Part shown: piece by piece, positions 34,501-45,229 of the stretch
How the letters are laid out: each line of letters opens with the position of its first letter
Position numbering within the stretch: position 1 is the stretch's first letter
Assembly: GCA_002964805.2 (NCBI GenBank)
Contig: PUDQ02000001.1
Span: 7,154,001 to 7,218,000, forward strand
Reading direction: 5' to 3'
DNA: 64,000 nt
Origin: Trametes villosa
Taxonomy: Eukaryota > Basidiomycota > Agaricomycetes > Polyporales > Polyporaceae
Position numbers and translations under genes: made by a program
Notes under the pieces: generated by a model
Seen by the model: only the letters and a program-made list of their open reading frames with translations
What the model was told of the DNA's origin: nothing
Databases searched by the model: none

Positions 34501-36238
34501 CTGTCGCTAGCGTCGGAGAGAAGTCTGAGGGCGACAAGCCCCATTTGAGCACGTTTGCGAAGTTCCGCGAGAAGCGCTCGAACGGCCGCCCGGGGACGTC
34601 GGACGGTACCGTTAGTGTGAAGAAGAAGGACGAGGAGGCGAAGGCGAAGGAGGCCGAGAAGGACGCAGAGACCGAGCACGAGAAGGAGAAGGAGCCGCCC
34701 AAGGAGAAGGAGAAAGCGAAGGCCAAGGAAAAGAGAGATCGTACCACGTCTCTCTCGCCCAGCAAGGAGCGCGACCCGCAGGTCCTCCGCAAGCGGACGT
34801 CATCGGCCGCCGAAATCCCCACCCGCAGTGCCCTGGCTGCGTCGAAGGCTACGGGCGCACCGTCACTCAAGGCTGGCCAGAGCATCCTCGAGCAAATCGG
34901 CACTCCCGATCACAACGGGTGGCTTCGTAAGAAGGGCGACCGTTACAACAGCTGGAAGCAGCGGTACTTTGTTCTCAAGGGCCCGCATCTGTATTGGTTG
35001 CGGAGCGAGAGCACGACGGTATGTGGTAACGTTGCATATGGGCGGCGTTCCGTTGCTGATATCGATACCTCGGGCTGCGCAGGAGACGAAGATCAAGGGC
35101 TATCTGAACATCGTGGGCTACAAAGTTCTCGCGGATGAGAATGTGGACCCGGGGCGGTATGGCTTCCGGATCGTGCACGACCAGGAGAAGTCACACTACT
35201 TCAGCTCGGACGAGCAACTCGTCGTCCGAGAATGGATGAAGGCGCTCATGAAGGCCACCATCACGCGAGACTATTCGAGTACGTGAACGCAACCCCTCCA
35301 TTGGCTGTTTGCTCACCGCTTTCGTGTAGACCCCGTCATGTCCTCGTGCAACATTCCCACTATTCCCCTGACCGTTGCGCAAGCGATGAACCCGGCTCCG
35401 CGGCCACCGTCTCCAACGGCGCGCGATGCGACCCAGAAGGCGTTACGTAGGGAGAACCCGGAACAGCTGTCAAGCCGTGACGCTCAGGTCCTCCTCTTAG
35501 GCATGCCAAGCAAGGAGAACGGGTCGTCGGGCACCGAGCGCACGAGGCTGGAGTCGTTCTTCACAAATGACACGGTCGGGTCGGGGCTCCCTGCTCCGAT
35601 AGCTGCTGCGACGCCCAAGAGCCCTGCGCCGCCACGCCCATCGCGGGAGCTGAGACGGATGAGCACTTCGCAGGGTCCTTCCGATTATGTACGCCTGTCC
35701 AGTTTACGTTGAGTCCTCGCGCTGTCTGAACTTTGTTTCTTTTGCCGCCTTCTTCTTCCACGCCAACCGCGTGCGCGTCCGCATTCCCTCCGGCTCCTCG
35801 GTGTGATGCTCATAGGACGGCCCCGTGGACCCGGAGTTGATCGAGTGGGCGAACACGCACCTTCCAGGTCAGCTGCAGATCAAGGACGCGAGCGGGTCCC
35901 TGTGCGGCGGGCTCGCGCTTCTGCGGTTAGCCGAAGACATCAGGGGCAAGCCGTCTTCTCCGCCGGTTCCGGACTCAGCGTTCCCGACGGGCCCGAACGA
36001 CGACAAGCTGGACGGCCTGTTCAGGCTGTTCGACTACCTGCTCGACAACGACGTGAAGATGGGCACGGTCAGCATCAACGACATCCGGCAGGGCAGGCGG
36101 GACAAGATTGTGCAGCTGCTGCGGGCGCTTCGGACGTGGGAGGAGAGGCGCAAGGCGATTGCTCAGTCCATCGGCAAGGGCTCTGTGGCTGCGGGTCCGT
36201 TCATGGGCATGGCGGGTCCCTCGGCATACTACAAGTAG
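31517..36238 (+). CDS. BOI2: Boi1/Boi2/Pob1-type polarity scaffold (SH3-SAM-PH)
   Basis: Nine exons: 31517-31642, 32082-33345, 33399-33928, 33980-34099, 34152-34453, 34511-35018, 35083-35278, 35330-35688, 35816-36238; about 1,275 residues. Domain order: SH3 at residues 3-60 (YVYALHDFTPENPDEVSF ... GLFPQSY); a long acidic Pro/Ser/Thr-rich linker; SAM at about 425-500 (WSVEEVVDWLKAKGF and DVLLELDANILKSEIGI, split by intron 2); a Lys/Glu-rich helix; PH (GWLRKKGDRYNSWKQRYF); and a C-terminal block starting VDPELIEWANTHLP that resembles a calponin-homology helix bundle. Boi/Pob1 proteins link Cdc42/Bem1 signalling, phosphoinositides and the exocyst at sites of polarised growth, here presumably hyphal tips. 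Intron 1 is unusually long (439 bases). The domain calls are strong; the CH-like tail is tentative. Confidence 0.87.
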
Positions 36239-36638
36239 ATTCGACGTTCCTTTGGTTTTTTCGTTGCTCGATATCTCGCGGTCGGACCGTCCATTCACTC
36301 GTATGTACGTAGACAGCATCTGGGACTTCTGCTTATTTCCGTGTCTTGCTTCGCGTTCCTTGCGCTCGAGCATGCCCCCCTGTGTAGCGAAATCTGAGCC
36401 ATGTAAATTATATCGAGAGCAGCGCTTGGATCGATTTTTGCTCCGGTCTTGGTCAGCACTCGCACTGTAGTCAGCAGGGGCGATATCGATGGGCGCGGAA
36501 AGCATACAAAGTGCGCCGAAGTGACAAGGTATTGGGCGGCAAACTCCGGACCCTCGTTCCTTTTCTCCGCGGCGGCTGCTCTCCCCATCTTCGGCTTCGA
36601 GCCTAGTACTCACGCTACAGCGCGCACTGGGAAGCACC
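36239..36638. promoter_or_regulatory. 3' end of the Boi-type gene and promoter of the TTC27-like gene
   Basis: Four hundred bases between two plus-strand genes. I see no TATA box, coding region or RNA gene. The sequence is less GC-rich than the flanking exons, as expected of a 3' untranslated region plus promoter. Confidence 0.45.
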
Positions 36639-39487
36639 ATGGGCGTGGACATCCAGGCCGTCGAAAAGGCCCTGCTCACAGGAAAATGGGATGACCAGCT
36701 GTCCGCGTCCTCGGACGCGCCGGTCGTAAAAATCGCGCGGAACGTGGTGAACGGCGATTTTACCGATCTTAGAACGCCGCCGAGCCGAGATCTGTTTGCG
36801 GTCACAGCATCGACGGAGGCCATCCTCGACCGCCCGCTCGCTGCCTGGTTCGCGTTTTCCGACGCCGCCGCAGGCACCGCGACGGCCGAGGACGAGCTGC
36901 TCCGCCTGGCCTGCGCCGTGGCGTGCCTGCACGCGTTCCTCCAAGTTAACTGGACGGGCCCTGATCTGGACATCAAGCCGCTCGACGTTCTCGCCCTCAC
37001 CCCTGAACTTTCGCAGGTGGTCACCGAGGATCTGCTCCATCAAAAGGCTGTTGCGGAGCTCGCTTACGGCGGCGAGCCTGCCTACCACCTCGCCAAAGCA
37101 CCGCTCTTCCTCCTACTCGCTCGGCTTCTCCTCGACACCCCCTTCCAGCACCTCCAATCCGTGCCGTGGTGGAAACTACGGACATGGCGCGTCCACGAGT
37201 CCGTTTTAGACGAGCCCGTGGCCGTCCCGCCGGACGTAATGACCGCAGTGGCGCCACTCCTCGACTCGTTCGCCGTCGAGCCTGACCTTGCCGGCCGTCT
37301 ATTGCTGGAGCAGGGTTTACTCGAACACTACGTAGGCCATGACAAATCGGCAGCAGACTACTTCGTGCGGGCCGCGCGCGCGACGCAACTCGACTACGAG
37401 CTTACCGGCGCCCTGGGCAAACGTACCAAATGGCAGCAAAACGACATCACCCAGCTCGTCCTCCTCGCCGAGTCCCGCGACCGCGGCGACGCCGCCGACA
37501 GCCCTGCTGACAATTCGGAGACGGCGAACGTGGTCGCAAAAAAGGGCAGCTCCACCTCTGGCCCCGCTGGGTCGTCCCCTCCGAATGCGGAAATTCCTGC
37601 AGTCCCTGAAACACTCGCTCTTAACGACGACACGCTGCTCGAGCAGACGGCGTTCACGTCCTCAGCAACCGCAGGGACGCCGGGCGCCCGCCTCAGCCAC
37701 CTCGACCCGGGGGCGCAGCCCGCGCTGCACCCGCTCGACCAGTCCATCCTCCTCGCGCTCTGCCTCAATGTCAAGAACCTCTCGCCCGCGCACGGTCTCA
37801 CGGCCGAGCAAATGGCACCGTACGTCGCACGGGTGATCTCCCATCCGCGCAACTGGACGGTGCACACGATGGCGCTCCTGCTGCGCTCGCGCCTGGAGGC
37901 GAATCGCACGCGCACGGTCGAGCGCGCCACGCTGCAGCTCCAGGCACTCGTCGAGCAGATGCCGTCCGCGGACGCGCCGCTCGCCGAACGCCTCCTCTAC
38001 ATCCACGCGATCGTGCTCCCGAGCCGGTGGGAGATGGAGAAGGAGCTCGCGCTGCGCTTCCTCTCGATCGGCGTCGTCAAGTCCGCGCTCGACATTTTCG
38101 AGCGGCTCGAGATGTGGGAGGAGGTCGTCCGCTGCTGGCAGGCGATGGAGCGGGCCGACCAGGCGGTCGCCATCGTGCGCGACCTGCTCGAGGGCCGCAA
38201 GGCCGAGGCGGACACGGTCATCGCCCGCGGCAAGTCCGTCTCGGACAAGCGCAAGCAGGTCCTCGACGCCACGCGGCAGGCGAAGCTCTGGTGCCTGCTG
38301 GGAGACCTCGAGCCCGCGCGTGCGCTCGAGCACTACACCCGTGCCTGGGAGATCTCGAAGGCGTCCTCGGGGCGGGCCATGCGGTCGCTCGGTGGGTACT
38401 ACTTCGCGCGGGGGAATTATCCAGACGCAATCACCTGCCTGCGCCGCGCCGTGAGCATCAACCCGCTCCTCAGCCGCTCGTGGTTCGTGCTCGGGTGCGC
38501 GTGCGTGCGGGAGGAGGACTGGGAGGGCGCCCGGGACGCGTTTGTCCGCTGCGTGTCGATCGACGACGAGGACGGCGAGAGCTGGAACAACCTCGCGAGC
38601 GTGTACCTGCGCATGGGCGAGGCTGGGAAGACGGGCGAGGAGGGTGACGAGAGCGACGAGGTGAGGCAGCCTTCCCGTGCCCTCTAGCAAGAATATCCGC
38701 GGGGCCCGCGCCCGTCACTCACCGCCGCCGAACCGTCTCTTCACAGGCAGGGAACGCCGCCGGGGAAGCTCGCCCGGGAGACGCGGAGAAGCGGATTCCA
38801 TTCCAGAACAAGCTTCTCGCCTTCCGCGCGCTGAAGCAAGGCCTCAAGTACAGCTACGAGAACTGGCGCATGTGGGCGAACTACATGATCGTTGCCATCG
38901 ACGTCGGCGAGTTCTCCGAGGCGTGCCGTGCGCTCACCCATGTCGTTGAGCAGCGGGCCGCCAAGGACGGGGCCGCGTGCGTCGACGAAGATGTGCTCGA
39001 CAAGCTCGTCGATGCTGTCACACGAGGCACGGGCGAAGCTAGCACGGTGGGCGGTGAGGTTGACGCGGGAGCGTCAAATACAAGCACATCCACCGGCCTT
39101 GGACGGATAGTGACCGACCTTTTCGAGCGGACGATCCTCCCGCGTGTTTCTTCTCCCCGTATTTTCCGGGCGCGTGCACGGCTGCTCATGGCAGACGGGC
39201 GGTACGAAGATGCGCTGAACGCCTACCTGGACGCCTACCGCGCCGGGCCCGCAGGCACGATGGAGCGCGGCGAGACGGATGTGGAGAAGTGGCGGGAAGC
39301 CGTGGGCGAGGTCGAGGAGATCGTGGACGTGCTGCGCAACTTTGGGCCGCGGGTGGACGGCTTCAACTGGAAGCTGCAGGCCCGCAGCATCGTGCGGACG
39401 TTCGTCGGGCGCACGAAGGACTTCGAGGACGAGCCGGAGTGGGCACGGCTGGCGACGCTGCAGGAGGAGATCAGGAAGGAAGATTAG
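36639..39487 (+). CDS. EMW1: TTC27/Emw1 tetratricopeptide repeat protein
   Basis: Two exons, 36639-38660 and 38747-39487; 920 residues. The N-terminal about 300 residues are helical without clear repeats. A Ser/Pro-rich linker follows (residues about 290-360). Then comes the conserved core ending in TPR units, among them SSGRAMRSLGGYYFARGNY, AVSINPLLSRSWFVLGCAC and GESWNNLASVYLRMGE, with the intron after the last. Exon 2 opens with a low-complexity spacer and then IPFQNKLLAFRALKQGLKY and ENWRMWANYMIVAIDVGEF, typical of the TTC27 C-terminal region. The yeast relative Emw1 is essential and needed for cell wall integrity; the human relative is TTC27. Molecular function is poorly defined. Family assignment is confident from the order of TPRs and the ENWRMW block. 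Confidence 0.86.
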
Positions 39488-39810
39488 GACCGGCGCGGGA
39501 GCTGTGGTACGTGCGAATGTGGGCGGCGGCCTCGCGTTCAGTTCCGCTGAAATGAGGTCGGCAGTGCGCTTCGAGGACGTCGTGGGGTGGTAGAGTTTGT
39601 GATGTGGACGGGAGAGGTCCCGAAGGTGGTGTCGAGACAGGATCACTCGCGGATGAAACTTGCCAATTGCGTCAGCGGGGTTGAGGTAATAGCGCAGGGG
39701 CAGCGAGCCCCGGTCGGAAATGGTCCGTCCTCTCCCAGAAATGAATACGGACCAATCATGTACGTTATAAGCGTGGATATAGTGTGGCTCCTCCCAGACG
39801 AAACTACCGG

Positions 39811-40574
39811 TCACTGCCAATTCGATACGTGCGCAATGCGGTTGAGCGTCAGCGTCGTTACGATTTCCGTGATTATTGGTAGCGCAGCATGCTTGATGGT
39901 TAGCTTGGCGGCGAATGGGTCCGCTAGCTGGCTCGTCTCCCACAGGGCAATTACGTTACCCTTGCTGTCCACGCACTGGAAGAGCGGCGTTAGCGACCGC
40001 TGCAATAAATCGCGTCGGGCGGGAGCACCTACCTCGAGCCTCTGGGGCGACGAGATTCGCCACTTGTACTCCTTGCCGTTCTGGGCCCAGAAATATCGCG
40101 ATCTAGCGGTGGAAGTCGGGTCAGCATGCGGCCGTACGCAGCGGAGGATACCGGCCGCGTACGCGCTGTTCTCCTTCTTCCGATTCCGTGCCTGCGCCAT
40201 TGTGTGGTAGGTGCTGTTGCCGTAGATGAGGTGGCCGGGTGTGCGGCTGGGGCCGAAGTAGAGGAAGGCGTTGCTGGGACCCATAATGTCTGGGTGCTGT
40301 TGCGCCCATGGCGCTTCTCGTGCAATCTTCATGATGAGGTTCGGGTTCTCATCGACCTGGATAATACACGCGGTCAATGAGGGTGCAGGACGCGTCGTCG
40401 CGGGGCATGTGCACCATAGTTCTGGACGGCGGGCGCGACGTGTGAGCGGTGATGATATGTTATGTTTTGGGGGCGGGGGACGCACACGGTGAAGGCGGGC
40501 CTCTTGTCTGGGTCCTCGAAGCGGGCGTTCCAGGGGTCAGCGCTGAACTGGAGGAGGGCGTAGGAGGCGGACAT
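39811..40574 (-). CDS. DUF6593-like basidiomycete protein
   Basis: Four exons on the minus strand: 40574-40488, 40356-40163, 40102-40033, 39975-39811; 171 residues. The small single-domain protein opens with a beta-strand segment (LLQFSADPWNARFEDPDKRP), has a central RYFWAQNGKEYKWRIS, then LECVDSKGNVIALWE across intron 3, and closes with a hydrophobic helix (AALPIITEIVTTLTLNRIA). This pattern (short N-terminal strand repeat, R-F-x-Y-x-W, then L-x-C-x-D-x-x-G-x-x-V-A) matches what I know of the DUF6593 family, expanded in mushroom-forming fungi and of unknown function. All introns restore the frame: phases 0, 2, 0. It has no signal peptide. Confidence 0.72.
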
Positions 40575-41254
40575 GGGGAGGGGAGAGGGCGATAAGATGG
40601 CGGGCGTGTGCGGTGTCTGAGCCTAGTCATGCTTGGGCGGAGGAGGAGTGGACAAACAAGGCATACCCGTTCGCCATGGACGATCTGGAGGCCGCCCACA
40701 GCGGAAGCCCGCCCACGTGCTCCCCACGAGGTCGTCCACGCGGCAGAAGCTATATCGATCGGAAGAGGCCCCGTCCATCGAACGTCGCCCGTGTTCTTGA
40801 AACACAGAACAACAATTCCTCCCTATTTCCCGCCGCTGACCATCACAGCGTCCTCCCCGGCCTCCCACCGCGCGCACAACACATCTCTTCCTTCGCCGCC
40901 AGCGCCCGCACAACGATCACGAACTTGCTTTCCTCCTCGAAAACGTGTTCCGGCATCCATGACGACTATTCCCAACCGCATCCTGCGCCTTACAGCTCCC
41001 GTAGCTACCGCCCTACGCCTCCGCCAGATCTGATCTCGGATTTCATTATAAAGCCTCCGTCGGCGACCCTCGCGTCGATCGGCGCGAGCCAAGCCCTCCC
41101 CCTGCCGCGGAATCGCCCTGCGTGCCGCCGCGGCTCAGCTCCTAGCCACATGCGGGAGGAGAGACCGTGTGCTTACTGTGTAAATACCCCGCGTCGCGAG
41201 GCGAGACAGAACCCGGGCGAAGATGACCCGCCGCGCCCATCCAGCGATGGTGAT
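40575..41254. other. Intergenic segment between two minus-strand genes
   Basis: It should contain the promoter of the DUF6593-like gene and the 3' end of EMC6. A plus-strand frame (40613-41296, 227 codons) fills it, but composition is random and it runs antisense into the last EMC6 exon, so I do not call it. A TATA-like TTATAAAG is at about 41046 on the plus strand, with no gene to serve. Confidence 0.4.
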
Positions 41255-41715
41255 TCAGTCGTATACTGCGAGCGTCGATGTTCCATTGATATCTGACTGA
41301 TACCTGCATCACATGCTGCTGCGAACGTACCGTGCACGATGCCTGTGTTTCACCGCCTCCAACAGATCGGTTGCCGCAAGGAAGAGAAGAGCGGCGTACC
41401 ATAGAACAGGGTCCACACGAGCACGAACGAGAATATGTTCTCCTGCCCTGGGTTCACGAGCTCCCACCATCCTCCAGGTACGTACTTCGCCGGCCGGCTC
41501 TTGCACTTCACAAATAGACAGCCGGAGGTAAAGAGCGTGGAGAGGACGAAGAGCGCGAAGCCGAGCGTGTTCTCGAGACCCAGTATGCCCGCAACGGCAC
41601 CAGCGAAGCAGGAAGACAAGAATTTGACCGTGTATAGCCGAGAGGCGTTGTACTGCACGTTAGGCGGGAAGAGAAGCTGAGCCGCAGCCTCTGCACTAGG
41701 TGTTGCAGCCGCCAT
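41255..41715 (-). CDS. EMC6: ER membrane protein complex subunit 6
   Basis: Three exons on the minus strand: 41715-41400, 41342-41331 and 41265-41255; 112 residues, the usual EMC6 length. The start MAAATPSAEAAAQLLFPPN is followed by NASRLYTVKFLSSCFAGAVA and two adjoining hydrophobic helices, a charged loop (VKCKSRPAKYVPGGWWEL) and a third helix ending in FYGIVHVYD. The last exons were found because the conserved C-terminal GIVHVYD can only be built by splicing in a 12-base exon (Gly-Ile-Val-His, counting split codons) and an 11-base terminal exon. The EMC inserts transmembrane segments into the ER membrane; EMC6 is part of its membrane core. Divergent from the aspartate-semialdehyde dehydrogenase gene. 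Confidence 0.92.
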
Positions 41716-41953
41716 GGTGGTCGTTGGGGTATAGAGGTTGTCGAGGTTTGGACGGAGTCGACGCACGCGGGGAGGCGCCGATACACGCTCGCGCGTGTTA
41801 CGCGTCGCTAGATTAGATTGTCACGGTCACGCGATTGTATGCAGATCGCGTGCCGTGCTTTCCTCTGCGCTCCGACAGACTCCTCCAGAGTCATCTCCTC
41901 CCCTCTCGACGCCGGACCCCTCTTTGGGCCCCCACTCACCCTCAGCATCCGCC
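41716..41953. promoter_or_regulatory. Divergent promoter, EMC6 / HOM2
   Basis: The 238 bases between the two start codons hold both promoters. The part before HOM2 (about 41870-41950) is C/T-rich on the plus strand. No TATA box and no obvious Gcn4-type TGACTCA site are seen. Confidence 0.5.
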
Positions 41954-43129
41954 ATGACCACTGCCAAACAGTACAAGGTCGGCGTCCTCGGCGCGACCGG
42001 CACCGTCGGCCAACGCTTCATCGCTCTCCTCTCCGAGCACCCCTTCTTCGTGATCCATGCGCTCGGAGCATCACAGCGATCGGCGGGCAAGCCGTACAAG
42101 GAGGCCGCAAACTGGAAGCAGACCCAGCCCATTCCCAACGCGGTCCGCGAGATGATCGTCCAGGAGTGCAAACCGGAACATTTCCTGGAGTGCGCCGTGG
42201 TTTTCTCCGGCCTTGACGCCGATGTGGCGGGCGATATTGGTATGTCCCTATCCCGATAGCGATACGCAGCGGGTCGCTCACACACATGATTAGAGCAAGC
42301 GTTCAGGCTCGCAGAGCTTGCCGTCTTCTCCAACGCAAAGAACTACAGGAGAGATCCCCATGTCCCCCTCGTCGTGCCCCTCGTGAACACCTCCCACTAC
42401 TCCATCATCCCCCAGCAGCGTTCTCTGCACAAGCCCCCACTCCAGAAGGGCTTCATTGTCACGAACGCCAACTGCTCCACCACCGCCTTCGTCGTGCCGC
42501 TTGCCGCGCTCGAGCGCGCCTTCGGGCCGATCGAGTCCTGCATGGTCACGACCATGCAGGCCATTTCCGGCGCGGGCTACCCCGGCATCCCCTCGCTGGA
42601 CATCATGGACAACGTCGTGCCGTACATCTCCGGCGAAGAAGAGAAGATTGAGTGGGAGACGCTCAAGATCCTCGGCGGCGTCACGCAGGGCGACGACGGC
42701 CTGAAGGCGTTCGACATGCACGCGAAGCAGCCGCTCCGCATCTCCGCGTCCTGCAACCGCGTCCCGGTCATCGAGGGCCACACGGAGTGCGTGTCGATCC
42801 GCTTCGCCCGGCGACCGCCGCCGAGCCCCCAGCAGGTGCGCGAGGCGCTCCAGGCGTACACGTCCGAGGCGTACACCATCGGCTGCCCGTCCGCGCCGCG
42901 CCACACGTGCTTCGTGCACGAGGAGGCGGACAGGCCGCAGCCGCGGCTGGACAGGGACTACCAGGCGGGCGCGGGCGTGTCCGTCGGACGCGTGCGCCAG
43001 TGCCGGGTGCTGGACATCAAGTTCGTCGTCCTCGCGAACAACGTCGCCATCGGCGCGGCGACGAGCAGCATCATCAACGCGGAGTACGCGGTAATAAAAG
43101 GGATCGTCGGCGCGCCGGCGCAGGCATAG
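41954..43129 (+). CDS. HOM2: Aspartate-semialdehyde dehydrogenase
   Basis: Two exons, 41954-42239 and 42294-43129; 373 residues. The N-terminal nucleotide-binding motif GVLGATGTVGQRF is intact. The catalytic cysteine is Cys156 in NANCSTT, followed by GAGYPG and NVVPYISGEEEKIEWET, both family hallmarks. The substrate arginine and catalytic histidine region reads SCNRVPVIEGHTE. The enzyme reduces aspartyl phosphate to aspartate semialdehyde with NADPH, the branch step to threonine, methionine and isoleucine. It is of the fungal/archaeal class. Cytosolic, with no targeting signal. The pathway is absent from animals. Confidence 0.95.
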
Positions 43130-43621
43130 CTCGGCGGGGCGCGGGAAGGCGCGCGGGCGGGGCGCCGCTGGCGAAAATGGTTTACATGTACGAGTTAATG
43201 GGCGGAAAAGAGAAGAAGAGACATGACTAGCTGTAGATCTACCACATACACTTCCACCACTCGCGAGCGCGCGCGCACGAGCGTCGAGCGCACGGCGGAG
43301 GGGCGCGTTCCTGCCTGCTCTGGGCTCAAACAGGGCTCAAACAGACGACAAACAGAGCGCTGTGTGGACGGTTGTTGGCGGGACCCACAAGTGGACTTGG
43401 AAGGATATATGAGATGTGTCTGGCGGCGCAATTTATCTCACTCGAATCTGTCGCGTACGGCGCGTCCCGCCCACGCGGGCTGCTCGATTCAGCGATTCGC
43501 CCCTGCCCTGACCCGCCGGCAACTTCACTCCGAATTCGTCCTCTGGGCGCGATCTGTCCCCCCACATCCATCTCGCTGTTTTCGCGCTCTGCAGCTCTGA
43601 TTTGTGCCTGTTCTGTTTGCT
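43130..43621. other. Intergenic segment between HOM2 and RRP43
   Basis: It holds the HOM2 3' untranslated region and the RRP43 promoter. No coding region or RNA gene is visible. A near-tandem repeat of a 10-base motif (gggctcaaac) occurs at about 43321-43341. Confidence 0.45.
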
Positions 43622-44775
43622 ATGGCTGCGGCATCCTCGAGCTCGAGTTCTGCGGAGCAAGACGCGCTCAAGGCGCTCACGTTCCAGCGTCTGCACCCCA
43701 AAACATATCTCGAACGGTTCCTGGCGGAGGATGTTCGGCCAGACGGGCGGAATTTTGACGAGTGGAGAGACGTCTCGGTGAATGTAGGTGCGTGCGTCGC
43801 TGCGATCGAGGACGCGTAGACGGCGCTGACGGTGCGCACGAAGGCTCGATATCAACCGCAGACGGCTCTGCGCTCGTACGGCTAGGCTCAACGACGGTTG
43901 TATGTGGGGTGAAGGCAGAGATTGCAGAGCCGGAGCTGGATCGTCCCCTAGAGGGGTTCCTAGGTATGTGCTCTTGTTATGTTTCGAGGTCGCCATCCAA
44001 TGAACCCCGGCACGGTCCCCAGTGCCCAACCTCGACCTCCCGGCTATATGCTCTCCAAAGTTCAAGCCCGGACCTCCCACAGACGAGGCACAAGTGCTCT
44101 CTGACAGGCTCAACGAGGTTCTCGTCTCGTACGTCTCTCCTTTCACCTATCGTATGTCGGTCCGCAGATACAGACTGCGCCACCTAGGTCAGGCGTGGTG
44201 TCTACCAAATCGCTATGCATCGAGCCCGGCAGGGCTGTCTGGGTGCTCTACGTCGATGCGACGTGCATAAACTACGACGGGAACGCGTTTGACGCGACGT
44301 TGCTCGCCATGGTCGCCGCCCTGAAAAATAGTGAGTCTATGCACTTTGCCCACACTGGCACACGCTCTGAATGCGTTCTCGGACGCTTAGCAACGCTGCC
44401 CAAGGCGACATATCATGAAGACACGAAACGAACGATATGCGCAAGGAAAATCCGAGAACCTCTGCAAATTGGCCGCCTACCCACTTCGTTTTCGTTTGGC
44501 ATATTCGATGGGTGCGTCTACTTACTTCATCCCGCGCATTGCAAGGCTGAGACGAGACCATGGGCAGAACGCATATCCTGGCAGACCCTACCTCCTTCGA
44601 GGAACCTCTTCTCGACACGACAATCTCGGTCGTAGTCGACGAAAGTGGCGGGCTGACGTCCGTGATGCAGCTTGGGCTGGGCATCATAGGCGGGGACGAC
44701 GTGCTCAACAAGTGCATAGAGGCGGCGACAGAGTGCTGGAAAGACACGCGAAGAGATGTGTATACAGCTACTTGA
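43622..44775 (+). CDS. RRP43: Exosome core subunit RRP43 (RNase PH fold)
   Basis: Six exons: 43622-43787, 43844-43963, 44023-44128, 44188-44330, 44391-44511, 44568-44775; 287 residues. After a Ser-rich start the protein has FQRLHPKTYLERFL and VRPDGRNFDEWRDV, then GSISTADGSALVRLGSTTVV, the RNase PH beta sheet, PNLDLPAICSPKFKPGPP, and LCIEPGRAVWVLYVDATCIN. The end has DPTSFEEPLLDTTISVVVDE. This matches the RRP43/EXOSC8 branch of the exosome ring. Such subunits keep the fold but are catalytically inactive in eukaryotes; the ring channels RNA to Rrp44/Rrp6. All introns are 56-60 bases and rejoin the conserved blocks exactly, which supports the model. Confidence 0.9.
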
Positions 44776-45229
44776 CCCCTTCGCCGTCTCTGAGTATGAG
44801 TACAGTTATAACGGTGCGCCTATAAGTTTTGTCATGCTCATAGTAAAGTACTGATGTGAATATGTTAGTCACTTTGGTGGTCCGCCTCACGGCACCTCCG
44901 CTGTAAGGTCGCTGAGCGCGGGATACCCACTGAAGATTTATGATGTGGCTCTCAGACATCGCCCGAGCATGTAATAATACTTCACTGTCGATCTACTCAT
45001 GGCAAGATCCATACCTAACCATTACCCGCGATCTACTGGATCTTGAGTACGAAGGTAAGCTTCCCTCACGCGTACCATAGCCGTCTCGCGCATTACTGAA
45101 AGACGGGCAAACTACAGTGCCTGACGTCGTCGTACGCGCCCTTCCCGGACTATCAGATTGACGCATATATGCTGCCTCAGCCTAGGAAAGGTGGTACAAT
45201 TACAAGCGACAGTCCCAGCCCCGCTCGGC

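Noticed and set aside
40613..41296. 227-codon plus-strand open frame between the DUF6593-like gene and EMC6
   Set aside because: It starts in the promoter of a divergent gene and ends antisense to the last EMC6 exon. No motif, random composition. Low-level evidence could change this, but I cannot support it.
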